NCBI GenBank assembly: GCA_031551485.1
Contig: JAVBNO010000047.1
Location: forward strand, 1 to 21,158
DNA from: JAVBNO01 sp031551485
Lineage (GTDB): Bacteria > Bacillota > Clostridia > Oscillospirales > Ruminococcaceae
DNA: 21,158 nt
Reading direction: 5' to 3'
The translations under genes were made by a program, and so were the position numbers. The notes below the pieces were generated by a model. The model made no database searches, was not told where the DNA came from, and saw only the letters and a list, made by a program, of their open reading frames with translations. Position 1 is the first letter of the stretch. The number at the start of each line of letters is the position of its first letter. Positions 13,697 to 19,451 of this stretch are shown one piece after another.

Positions 13697-14674
13697 TTAA
13701 CCTATGCGCACAACCATAGCCACCACAAATGCGATCAGCACGGCGATGGGGCCGGTGATAAGACGGGAGAAGAGGATGGCAGGCACACCGATTTCCACCG
13801 TTTCGGGCTCGGCTTCTCCCAAGGACAGACCAACGGGGATGAAGTCACAACCGACCTGGGGATCGATGGCGAACAAAGCAGGCAGCGCGTAGGAAACAGG
13901 AATAGCGCCTGCGCCAATTTGGGTACCGAGCAGCACACCGATAATCTGGGCAATAACCGCGCCGGGGCCAAGCACCGGAGAAAGGAACGGAATGGCGCAG
14001 ATGACAGAGAGGAGGAGCATGCCGGGCAGAGAGGCCACCATGGGGGCCACGGTGCGGGCGATCCAGTCACCAATGCCGGTGTAGCTGATGATGCCGATGA
14101 TGAGGCTGATGAAAATCATGAAGGGAATGACGTTGCGCATGGCGTTATCCAGGGCCTCGCGGGCGGACTGGAAGATCTTGCCGACAGCGGAACCGACGCC
14201 TTTGCCGATGATGGTGATGATATTGCCTTTGCCGGCAGGCTCGTCAGCCACAGCAGCGGCGGCAGCCGGGGCAGCCGACTTTTTGGGTGCCGCAACCACG
14301 TCTTTGTCATCGACAAAGCTCAGGCAGCTTTCGGTGACGCCGGAAACGTAAATATCCTCGGTAATAAACTGGGCCAGAGGGCCAGATTGACCCACGGCGG
14401 TCAGGTTTACCGTAAAAATGCCTTTTTTGGGGTAAACGCCGCAACGGGCTGTGCCGCCGCAATCGACCACTGCACAGGCAACTTGCTCGTCGGGGCAGCC
14501 GGTTTTGAAGCCGTCGACCACGCGGCCGCCGGTCATTTCGGCAATTTTTTTGGCGAGGGGCGTAATGCCGCCGCCGGTAACATTTAATATAACGTCGCAG
14601 CTTTCGGTGGGTTTAATGACAAGGGGGCCGCCCCAACCGCTGGAGCCTTTGACGATTTTAATAGCCTTATACAT
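13697..14674 (-). CDS. srlE: PTS glucitol/sorbitol-family EIIBC component
   Basis: 325 aa. The N-terminal EIIB domain starts MYKAIKIVKGSSGWGGPLVI and holds the phosphocysteine motif VVDCGGTARCGVYPKK (Cys72). SGPLAQFITEDIYVSGV follows. An Ala/Pro linker (about residues 129-147) leads to the membrane part, with IPFMIFISLIIGIISYTGIG, LSPVLGPGAVIAQIIGVLLG and the family signature LFAIDPQVGCDFIPVGLSLG. The start ATG at 14674 shares its A with the srlA stop codon (TAATG), so the two are translationally coupled. It lies in the cytoplasmic membrane and phosphorylates the polyol during import with SrlA and SrlB. Confidence 0.95.
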   Translation of the reverse strand: MYKAIKIVKGSSGWGGPLVIKPTESCDVILNVTGGGITPLAKKIAEMTGGRVVDGFKTGCPDEQVACAVVDCGGTARCGVYPKKGIFTVNLTAVGQSGPLAQFITEDIYVSGVTESCLSFVDDKDVVAAPKKSAAPAAAAAVADEPAGKGNIITIIGKGVGSAVGKIFQSAREALDNAMRNVIPFMIFISLIIGIISYTGIGDWIARTVAPMVASLPGMLLLSVICAIPFLSPVLGPGAVIAQIIGVLLGTQIGAGAIPVSYALPALFAIDPQVGCDFIPVGLSLGEAEPETVEIGVPAILFSRLITGPIAVLIAFVVAMVVRIG

Positions 14675-15216
14675 TATTTCGCACCGCCTTTCGCGACTTT
14701 ACCTTTGCTCATGATCGCATAGATACGCTCGGTTACCATACCACGGATGAAGATGACCACGATGCCTACCAGCAGGTACAGTATGCCCAGGGTGGCAGTG
14801 GCTTGGGCGCCGGCCATTTTGGTGACGCCGTCGGCAATGCCGTAGTATACAAACAGCTCGCCGCCGTTGGCGTGGGGGAACAGGCCTGTGATGGGGTGAC
14901 AGAAAGATACAGCCGCGTCATAGAAAGCGGGTTTGTACTTCTCGTCCAGGAAACGGCCGAATGTATAGGCCATGGGGTTGGTAAGGAAGAACATTGCCAG
15001 GATCGGGAAAATGGTGTATCTGGTGATCGCATACTTTGTGCAGGCGCGGGCGAAGCCGGTTACTCTGTCTTCGCCAATGAATTTGACGATGGCGTTAACC
15101 GCCGTCATCAAAACGAGCAGTGTGGGCACGATGCCGGTGATCAGACCCACCAAAGTGCTGCCACCGGCGTTGAATACGCCGATAAAATGCGTCGCAAATG
15201 CTGCCAGGTATTGCAT
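14674..15216 (-). CDS. srlA: PTS glucitol/sorbitol-family EIIC component
   Basis: 180 aa, integral membrane. It begins MQYLAAFATHFIGVFNAGGS and contains ITGIVPTLLVLMTAVNAIVK, FPILAMFFLTNPMAYTFGRF and FCHPITGLFPHANGGELFVY, all typical of the sorbitol EIIC2 subunit that forms the permease with the membrane part of SrlE. ATG at 15216 has AAGGAGG 7 nt upstream, the strongest site in the operon. It follows gutM after 30 nt and overlaps srlE by one base. Confidence 0.95.
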   Translation of the reverse strand: MQYLAAFATHFIGVFNAGGSTLVGLITGIVPTLLVLMTAVNAIVKFIGEDRVTGFARACTKYAITRYTIFPILAMFFLTNPMAYTFGRFLDEKYKPAFYDAAVSFCHPITGLFPHANGGELFVYYGIADGVTKMAGAQATATLGILYLLVGIVVIFIRGMVTERIYAIMSKGKVAKGGAK

Positions 15217-15246
15217 AAATGAACCTCCTTAAATCAATGTGTGTAC

Positions 15247-15651
15247 TCACACCTCTGTGTCGTCGTCCGACTCGACAGGGGTTTCATCGATGTCGGGCGG
15301 AGGGCCCTTTTCGATGAACTCGATGGCCTGCATCAGCGCGGCCATCCCTCTTTGGGACTGGTACTCGCTTTTGAGCTGGGACAGTGTCATGCCTTCCACA
15401 TTGGACAGGGGCCTGAATCTTTCTAAAATGGAAAAGCCTTTGAGTATGTAGGCTTCCTTCACGACGAGATCCTCGTCACAGCCAATCATGGCCATTGAGC
15501 TCATGCCCCACTTTTTGTGCTGTCCCACGGCAAATACTGTATGCCGCAGCCTCACCTCCTTGTATTGATCGGTAATGCGTCTATATTGGAAAACCGCCAA
15601 CAGGCGTTGCACCAATAACAAAAGGAATGCCGCCAGGAACAAGTAGATCAT
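15247..15651 (-). CDS. gutM: Glucitol operon activator protein GutM
   Basis: 134 aa. A single N-terminal membrane helix (IYLFLAAFLLLLVQRLLAVF) is followed by QYRRITDQYKEVRLRHTVFA and a soluble domain, the usual GutM layout. GutM is a membrane-tethered positive regulator of sorbitol operons in several bacteria. The tail after about residue 115 is acidic and Pro-rich (PPPDIDETPVESDDDTEV). The start ATG at 15651 overlaps the SorC regulator stop as ATGA, with AGGAG 8 nt upstream; longer upstream frames lie inside the regulator gene and are rejected. Confidence 0.88.
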   Translation of the reverse strand: MIYLFLAAFLLLLVQRLLAVFQYRRITDQYKEVRLRHTVFAVGQHKKWGMSSMAMIGCDEDLVVKEAYILKGFSILERFRPLSNVEGMTLSQLKSEYQSQRGMAALMQAIEFIEKGPPPDIDETPVESDDDTEV

Positions 15652-16661
15652 TTGCGTTCTCCTCTCTCGGTGGAATTGGGGCCTGGCTCCGGGGCAGGGC
15701 TGTGTTCGGCAAAGTTGAGAATGCTTTGGGCCAAAGCGCAATTGACGATGAGCACATTGATGTAGCCCGCCCGGATGGCCCCGGTGACCGCTTTGGTTTT
15801 GTTTACACCGGTTGCCACCCCCACCGACCAGGGAATATCCCGGAGGCGGTGGAGTTCCATGCCGAAGGAGTTGCGGTTGACGGGATAACGGTCAGCGTTG
15901 CCGTTGATATCAAAGAACTGAAGGCAGATGTCGCCCACCATGCCGTCATTGTACAAATCGCGAATGAGATTCTCGGGGTAGTAGTTGGTCTCGACCAACA
16001 CGGTGCCTTTGTCCGGCGAACCAATGCCTACAACAGCCACCTTGAGACGGTTGTAATAGTCCATCACTTCCAGGACGCTTTTTTCCTGGAGAAGCGTTTC
16101 TTTGATGATAGGGCTGGAAATGTGGGCGGGAGCATGGAGGAAGCGAGACTCGCCCCCAAAGGCAGTGGCAAAAGCATTGCAAAGGTTGTTGGGGTGAACC
16201 TCGGCGTTGTTTTGGCCCACACCGCCTAAAATGGGCACAAACACATTGTGAAGATTGAGCGGTTGGGACACCATGCGGGGGATGGCGTGGAGGGTGGTAC
16301 CCATGGAAAGGCCGACTACATCGTTTTTTTCCAGGATGCGGGCGAGATATCGGGCCGCCGCCTTGCCCACTTCCCTTTTTTCCGATTCATCGTCGCCCAA
16401 ACCGTCGGGGGTGACCACCACTTCCTTAAGGCCCAGCTGCTGTTCTAGCTTACGCTCCAGATCGGTAAAATCCTCGGCACCGTAAGGGTTGACGATTTGA
16501 ATGCGGACAATGCCTTCCTCTTTGGCTTGTTTAATCAGCCGGCAGACGGTGGGATGAGAAAGGCCCAGGCGCCGCGCAATGTCCGCCTGGCTAATCCCTT
16601 CGTAAAAATGCATACCACAGCATTTCATGATCAGGCGGATGTCTTGTTTGTGATGTGCCAT
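15648..16661 (-). CDS. SorC/DeoR-type sugar-responsive transcriptional regulator
   Basis: 337 aa. The N-terminal helix-turn-helix FYEGISQADIARRLGLSHPT followed by CRLIKQAKEEGIV (about residues 20-52) is typical of the SorC family. The rest is the NagB-like sugar-phosphate-binding domain: DVVGLSMGTTLHAIPRMV, VFVPILGGVG, VVGIGSPDKGTV, and C-terminal VATGVNKTKAVTGAIRAGYI. It should sense the phosphorylated polyol and control the operon it heads. The start is MAHHKQD at 16661, with AAAGGAG 7 nt upstream; a longer reading from 16724 would run through the ribosome binding site and an operator. Three TGAAA-N4-TTTCA-like palindromes lie just upstream in the leader. Confidence 0.92.
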   Translation of the reverse strand: MAHHKQDIRLIMKCCGMHFYEGISQADIARRLGLSHPTVCRLIKQAKEEGIVRIQIVNPYGAEDFTDLERKLEQQLGLKEVVVTPDGLGDDESEKREVGKAAARYLARILEKNDVVGLSMGTTLHAIPRMVSQPLNLHNVFVPILGGVGQNNAEVHPNNLCNAFATAFGGESRFLHAPAHISSPIIKETLLQEKSVLEVMDYYNRLKVAVVGIGSPDKGTVLVETNYYPENLIRDLYNDGMVGDICLQFFDINGNADRYPVNRNSFGMELHRLRDIPWSVGVATGVNKTKAVTGAIRAGYINVLIVNCALAQSILNFAEHSPAPEPGPNSTERGERK

Positions 16662-16709
16662 CTGACCACTCCTTTCCACACCGGGGACGGGATGCCTTCT
16701 GCATTGGAA

Positions 16710-16778
16710 TGAAACAAATTTCAAATTCCACTTTTTCTAACGACGTGAAATATATTTCATATCGTGAAAAAGATTTCC
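16710..16778 (-). promoter_or_regulatory. Three related operator palindromes in the PTS operon leader
   Basis: TGAAACAAATTTCA (16710-16723), TGAAATATATTTCA (16746-16759, perfect) and TGAAAAAGATTTCC (16765-16778) share the pattern TGAAA-N4-TTTCA. Centres are 36 and 19 bp apart. All lie between the predicted transcription start (about 16783) and the regulator start codon. They are likely sites for the SorC protein (inference). Confidence 0.7.
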
Positions 16779-16789
16779 CTCATGCACAT

Positions 16790-16818
16790 ATCATAAACAG
16801 TTTGACGGTAGAATTCAA
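16790..16818 (-). promoter_or_regulatory. Promoter of the polyol PTS operon
   Basis: On the minus strand TTGAAT (16818-16813), 17-bp spacer, TATGAT (16795-16790). It precedes the operator cluster and gives a leader of about 120 nt. Confidence 0.7.
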
Positions 16819-16841
16819 TAATTGTTAATAATTAAACCTAC

Positions 16842-16861
16842 ATTTGTATACTTATACAAAT
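16842..16861. promoter_or_regulatory. 20-bp palindrome upstream of the PTS operon promoter
   Basis: ATTTGTATACTTATACAAAT, arms of 9 bp around CT, centred about 68 bp upstream of the predicted transcription start, a position suited to an activator. Its half-site differs from the three leader palindromes, so a second regulator may act here. A weaker GGTAAT/ATTACC dyad lies at 16903-16921. Confidence 0.55.
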
Positions 16862-16980
16862 GGTCTTGTCTTCTCTTATCCAAAAGGTGAATGGATTTTG
16901 TGGGTAATGAAATATATTACCATATCAATGAAATTTATTGCGTTTTCCCTTCAGCGGCAAGAATTTCTTGTCCCGCAGAC

Positions 16981-17009
16981 TTGTGGACGGGATGGCATTG
17001 TGTTATAAT
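16981..17009 (+). promoter_or_regulatory. Promoter of the tRNA-Arg transcript
   Basis: TTGTGG (16981-16986), 17-bp spacer, TATAAT (17004-17009). No good promoter is seen nearer the mature tRNA, so the predicted primary transcript includes both tandem units at 17032-17236. Confidence 0.7.
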
Positions 17010-17031
17010 ACAAGTCGCACTTCTTGATCGG

Positions 17032-17134
17032 CAAAATGATATATGTGCCCGTAGCGCAGCTGGACCTCGCAGAGGTTCTCGCACCCCGGTGGGGGTGTAG
17101 CGCGTTACTGCGGTCCGCAAGAGGATTGCGTTGA
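17032..17134 (+). repeat. Tandem unit 1: tRNA-Arg 5' part with D-loop insertion
   Basis: A 103-bp unit. Bases 17032-17064 match 17237-17269 (the 13 bases before the tRNA plus tRNA positions 1-20). A 33-base insertion (17065-17097) containing CCTC-GCA-GAGG and a CACCCC/GGGGTG hairpin follows, then TAGCGCGT (17098-17105) resumes the tRNA D-arm. After that the unit diverges (29 bases including TGCG-GTC-CGCA) and returns to the next unit. No anticodon arm, T arm or 3' acceptor is present, so it cannot fold as a tRNA. Confidence 0.85.
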
Positions 17135-17236
17135 CAAAATGATATATGTGCCCGTAGCGCAGCTGGACCTCGCAGAGGTTCTCGCACCCCGGAGGGGTGT
17201 AGCGCGTTACTGTGGTCCGCAAGAGGATTGCGTTGA
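17135..17236 (+). repeat. Tandem unit 2: tRNA-Arg 5' part with D-loop insertion
   Basis: A 102-bp unit, differing from unit 1 by two substitutions and one deleted base. The insertion is 17168-17199 (32 bases). The deletion turns the imperfect hairpin of unit 1 into a perfect CACCCC-GGA-GGGGTG, so the structure is kept while the sequence changes. It runs straight into the intact tRNA. Confidence 0.85.
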
Positions 17237-17249
17237 CAAAATGATATAT

Positions 17250-17326
17250 GTGCCCGTAGCGCAGCTGGATAGCGCGTCAGACTCCGACTCTGAAGGTCGC
17301 AGGTTCGAATCCTGTCGGGCATACCA
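17250..17326 (+). tRNA. tRNA-Arg, anticodon CCG
   Basis: 77 nt with encoded CCA. Acceptor GTGCCCG pairs with CGGGCAT (G-U at 1-72), D arm GCGC/GCGC, anticodon stem TCAGA/TCTGA with loop CTCCGAC (anticodon CCG, reading CGG codons), variable AGGTC, T arm GCAGG-TTCGAAT-CCTGT. It is complete and preceded by two tandem partial copies. A strong terminator follows directly. Confidence 0.93.
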
Positions 17327-17362
17327 AAAAGCAGCACAAATGCGATATTTGTGCTGCTTTTT
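17327..17362 (+). terminator. Terminator of the tRNA-Arg transcript
   Basis: GCAGCACAAAT pairs with ATTTGTGCTGC across GCGAT, flanked by AAAA and TTTTT, starting directly after the tRNA CCA. The following 195 bases (17363-17557) show no gene or clear signal. Confidence 0.9.
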
Positions 17363-17557
17363 AAAACTGAATAAACATATTTACTTTGGCTTTGTTGGCC
17401 TGGTTTTGGAGAGCCGGTTGGTTTTGTTCAAAGCATGACTATATGCTTGTGTCAAGACAGGTCAGGACAGATATAAAAACTGCGCCGCTAATCATAACTA
17501 CGCAATTATGGTAGTATATGTTTCCATGCGCAAAATGCCTATACGCTGCAACCATCG

Positions 17558-17944
17558 TTATCTACTCATCAGATGATTTTCTAGGTCAGACTGAAATTTC
17601 AATACTTTATCGATATTGACTGCAAAGTCGTGATCGCTTATATTACAATGAACTATAAACATGCCTTGTTTTTCACGAATCATTATATTGGGACGTATGG
17701 AATCTTCTATTGCATCTTGCGTTACGGTTTTTCCATATAAATACCAGTGGGTTTCTGTAGGGGTGGGGTTACTGTCTTCTGATAAGTTGTTTTTAACAAT
17801 TTCACAAATATTGTCTATAAGGTTTTCATCCAGTAAAATTTCTTTACCATATTCGGCATCTTTATATAGCTCGATATACCCATACCAAATATTTCTACAA
17901 GCAATATCTTCGCAGGCAAACGTTTCATCAAAAAGTTTTTCCAT
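17558..17944 (-). CDS. AT-rich gene of unknown function
   Basis: 128 aa, acidic and soluble, with no membrane helix or signal peptide: MEKLFDETFACEDIACRNIW at the N-terminus, TETHWYLYGKTVTQDAIEDS in the middle, GMFIVHCNISDHDFAVNIDK near the end. I recognise no family. Composition is clearly more AT-rich than all neighbours, and it lies alone between an intact tRNA-Arg and a degenerate tRNA 3' end, which suggests acquisition by transfer. A longer reading from GTG 17959 would place the ribosome binding site (GGAGG) inside the gene; ATG at 17944 has GGAGG 8 nt upstream and is preferred. It has its own promoter at 17994-18022. Confidence 0.65.
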   Translation of the reverse strand: MEKLFDETFACEDIACRNIWYGYIELYKDAEYGKEILLDENLIDNICEIVKNNLSEDSNPTPTETHWYLYGKTVTQDAIEDSIRPNIMIREKQGMFIVHCNISDHDFAVNIDKVLKFQSDLENHLMSR

Positions 17945-17993
17945 TTCATTATCCTCCACAAATATAAATTTGTTACGTTAATCCTACAAATCA

Positions 17994-18022
17994 ATTCTAT
18001 CACAGAAAAAAGCTCTACTCAA
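17994..18022 (-). promoter_or_regulatory. Promoter of the AT-rich unknown gene
   Basis: On the minus strand TTGAGT (18022-18017), 17-bp spacer, TAGAAT (17999-17994), with TG one base before the -10. An ACAAAT/ATTTGT dyad (17958-17973) lies in the leader. Confidence 0.65.
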
Positions 18023-18162
18023 TGTTTTATTCCCGCTATAACTGTGCATGAATGTCCAACGTGGTGCTGGCTGTACGTGACCAAACAGATTCGCCATAGG
18101 GTACACATCCACATTCTGCGCCATCGGAAGAACATTACGATGCGAGACTACGCCCATCAGAT

Positions 18163-18191
18163 CAGGCGGTCGAATCCTGCCGGGTATACCA
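18163..18191 (+). pseudogene. Remnant of a tRNA 3' end
   Basis: The last 22 bases (18170-18191) match the tRNA-Arg 3' end (17305-17326, T loop to CCA) at 20 of 22 positions. A CAGG lies upstream, but no convincing anticodon or D arm precedes it. It is either a decayed tRNA gene or the far attachment site of an integrated element. A terminator follows, as after a normal tRNA gene. Confidence 0.7.
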
Positions 18192-18197
18192 TATAAT

Positions 18198-18232
18198 AAA
18201 AGCCCATTGGGATTTGAACCCGGTGGGCTTTT
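18198..18232 (+). terminator. Terminator after the tRNA remnant
   Basis: AAAAGCCCA pairs with TGGGCTTTT, with an inner GGG/CCC stem and G-T pairs between, ending in TTTT. It starts 7 bases after the CCA of the remnant. Confidence 0.8.
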
Positions 18233-18284
18233 GTGTTATCATTTGATTTGGATTGTGGGGATAGCCGCGGAAAGAGGGTTATGT

Positions 18285-18656
18285 ATGAAGAAAATGATAG
18301 ACGCACTTCATGTCTTTACCTTTTTGGCCGCCACATTGGCCATCATAGGCGTTGTGTATGAGGGATTCGCGCTCAAGTGGTTCCCTGTGGTCGGGGTGCT
18401 TATTCTCATCATGGATTTTTTGTTTATGCTGTCTACTGCTGTAAACCTGGTTTTCTATCGAAAGGATAAAGTGCTATTGGGTTTCAGCGTTTTTTCTCTC
18501 GCCCTCATCTTGACCGCGTTTTTGATGAAGGGGATGCAAATTGATTTCCCCATTTTCGGTTTGGTTTTCTGGTATTTTTACGTTTGGTTTTACTATGGCT
18601 TTTTAATTGTGAGGCAATATATTGGCAACCGTTTTAAAAGCCCAAGGGAAAAATGA
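18285..18656 (+). CDS. Small four-helix membrane protein, unknown function
   Basis: 123 aa. Hydrophobic segments at about residues 7-28, 30-54, 62-82 and 88-110, separated by very short loops. The C-terminus is basic (NRFKSPREK), consistent with a cytoplasmic end by the positive-inside rule. ATG at 18285 follows GAGGG by 6 nt; the frame is open further upstream but passes through the tRNA-remnant terminator. No family recognised. No strong promoter seen; it begins 53 nt after a terminator. Confidence 0.7.
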   Translation: MKKMIDALHVFTFLAATLAIIGVVYEGFALKWFPVVGVLILIMDFLFMLSTAVNLVFYRKDKVLLGFSVFSLALILTAFLMKGMQIDFPIFGLVFWYFYVWFYYGFLIVRQYIGNRFKSPREK

Positions 18657-18688
18657 CTGTGCCGGGGCAAAGTTTGCTCCCCTGTAAA

Positions 18689-18722
18689 AAGCGGCCCCAG
18701 CTCTTGCGAGATGGGGCCGCTT
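18689..18722. terminator. Terminator between convergent genes
   Basis: AAGCGGCCCCA pairs with TGGGGCCGCTT (11 bp), with CTC-TTGC-GAG inside. On the minus strand it is followed by TTTTT and so serves the TfoX-domain gene well; on the plus strand the U tract is weak. Confidence 0.8.
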
Positions 18723-18735
18723 GCTTATTGGCCAT

Positions 18736-18987
18736 TTACAACGTTGCAAAAAATTCGTTGAGCTCTTGTTTTTCTTTTGGGCTCAGATGGTGCCACCGGA
18801 TTCCCTGAACAGCGCCGGCAAGGGCATAGAGTTTGGAGCGGCAGGCAGTGGGATCGATGGTTTTGATGCGGAGGAAAGCTTCTTTTGCGCCGGCGGCGCA
18901 CAGGGCTTCCGGGGTATCCAGCCCCACTTTGATGAGTTCTGCGACCAGCACATTGCCGAGGTTGGGGAGGTCGCGCAGTGTACGCAT
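18736..18987 (-). CDS. TfoX C-terminal-domain protein
   Basis: 83 aa. The whole protein matches the TfoX/Sxy C-terminal domain: LRDLPNLGNVLVAELIKVGL, TPEALCAAGAKEAFLRIK, and ALAGAVQGIRWHHLSPKEKQ. The helix-hairpin-helix-like PNLG motif and the RWHxL segment are typical. In proteobacteria the full protein regulates competence; stand-alone C-terminal domains in Firmicutes have no proven role. ATG at 18987 has AGGAGG 8 nt upstream. It is transcribed alone and ends at the terminator at 18689-18722. Confidence 0.88.
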   Translation of the reverse strand: MRTLRDLPNLGNVLVAELIKVGLDTPEALCAAGAKEAFLRIKTIDPTACRSKLYALAGAVQGIRWHHLSPKEKQELNEFFATL

Positions 18988-19114
18988 TGGTATTTCCTCC
19001 TGGATGGCGTATTTTACAATTGATTTTTGTGCAAGCTTCTAGGGAGAGAGCGGGCGCTTCGTCACAGAAGGCAATGAACAACAAATGCCTGCTTAGTCGT
19101 TCGCCGGTCAGAAA

Positions 19115-19120
19115 ATTATA
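19115..19120 (-). promoter_or_regulatory. Extended -10 promoter of the TfoX-domain gene
   Basis: On the minus strand TGGTATAAT gives a perfect extended -10 (TATAAT at 19120-19115). No good -35 is seen at 17 bp. The leader is about 120 nt. Confidence 0.5.
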
Positions 19121-19194
19121 CCATGTCGATGTCCATAATGATAGAGTAACTTTTTTACGGTTAGCAAAATAATTGTATTTTGGGCTGGATTTTA

Positions 19195-19206
19195 TGACAT
19201 ATGTCA
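19195..19206. promoter_or_regulatory. Palindrome upstream of the BMP lipoprotein gene
   Basis: TGACATATGTCA, a perfect 12-bp dyad, reading TGTGACATATGTCAT on the minus strand (resembling a CRP/FNR-type site). It lies about 110 bp upstream of the BMP gene promoter -35. The rest of 18988-19311 shows nothing else. Confidence 0.35.
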
Positions 19207-19311
19207 CATTTTTGTGGCGGTCGAAAAAATTTTATTCAAAAGCACCAATTGGGGCATGCTAAACTGTCGACTTTTCTCTTTACATATGGCCTGCCGAAGG
19301 GGCTGCGGCAA

Positions 19312-19340
19312 TTGACTTCAACCACCAGATATGGTATATA
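19312..19340 (+). promoter_or_regulatory. Promoter of the BMP lipoprotein gene
   Basis: TTGACT (19312-19317), 17-bp spacer, TATATA (19335-19340). The leader is about 105 nt. I looked for a purine riboswitch, common before nucleoside-binding BMP genes, and did not find its conserved loops. Confidence 0.7.
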
Positions 19341-19451
19341 TAGACAGAAGACCACGAATTTTGCCACAGCGACGGGTATGGCGGCATCTGTTTTTAGGAC
19401 AGGCGCCGATGACCAATATATTTTGGAAAATTAAAAAATGGAGGAAATAAA

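Noticed and set aside
17032..17236. CRISPR array or T-box leader at the tandem units
   Set aside because: Only two contiguous units without spacers, with clear tRNA-derived sequence; no T-box specifier or antiterminator bulge sequence seen.
16951..17337. Minus-strand open frame across the tRNA and tandem units
   Set aside because: It begins with the well-known spurious translation of an antisense tRNA (PDRIRTCDLQSRSLTR) and its internal repetition is due to the tandem units.
19341..19451. Purine or other riboswitch before the BMP gene
   Set aside because: Conserved loop sequences of purine, guanidine and c-di-GMP riboswitches were not found in the leader.
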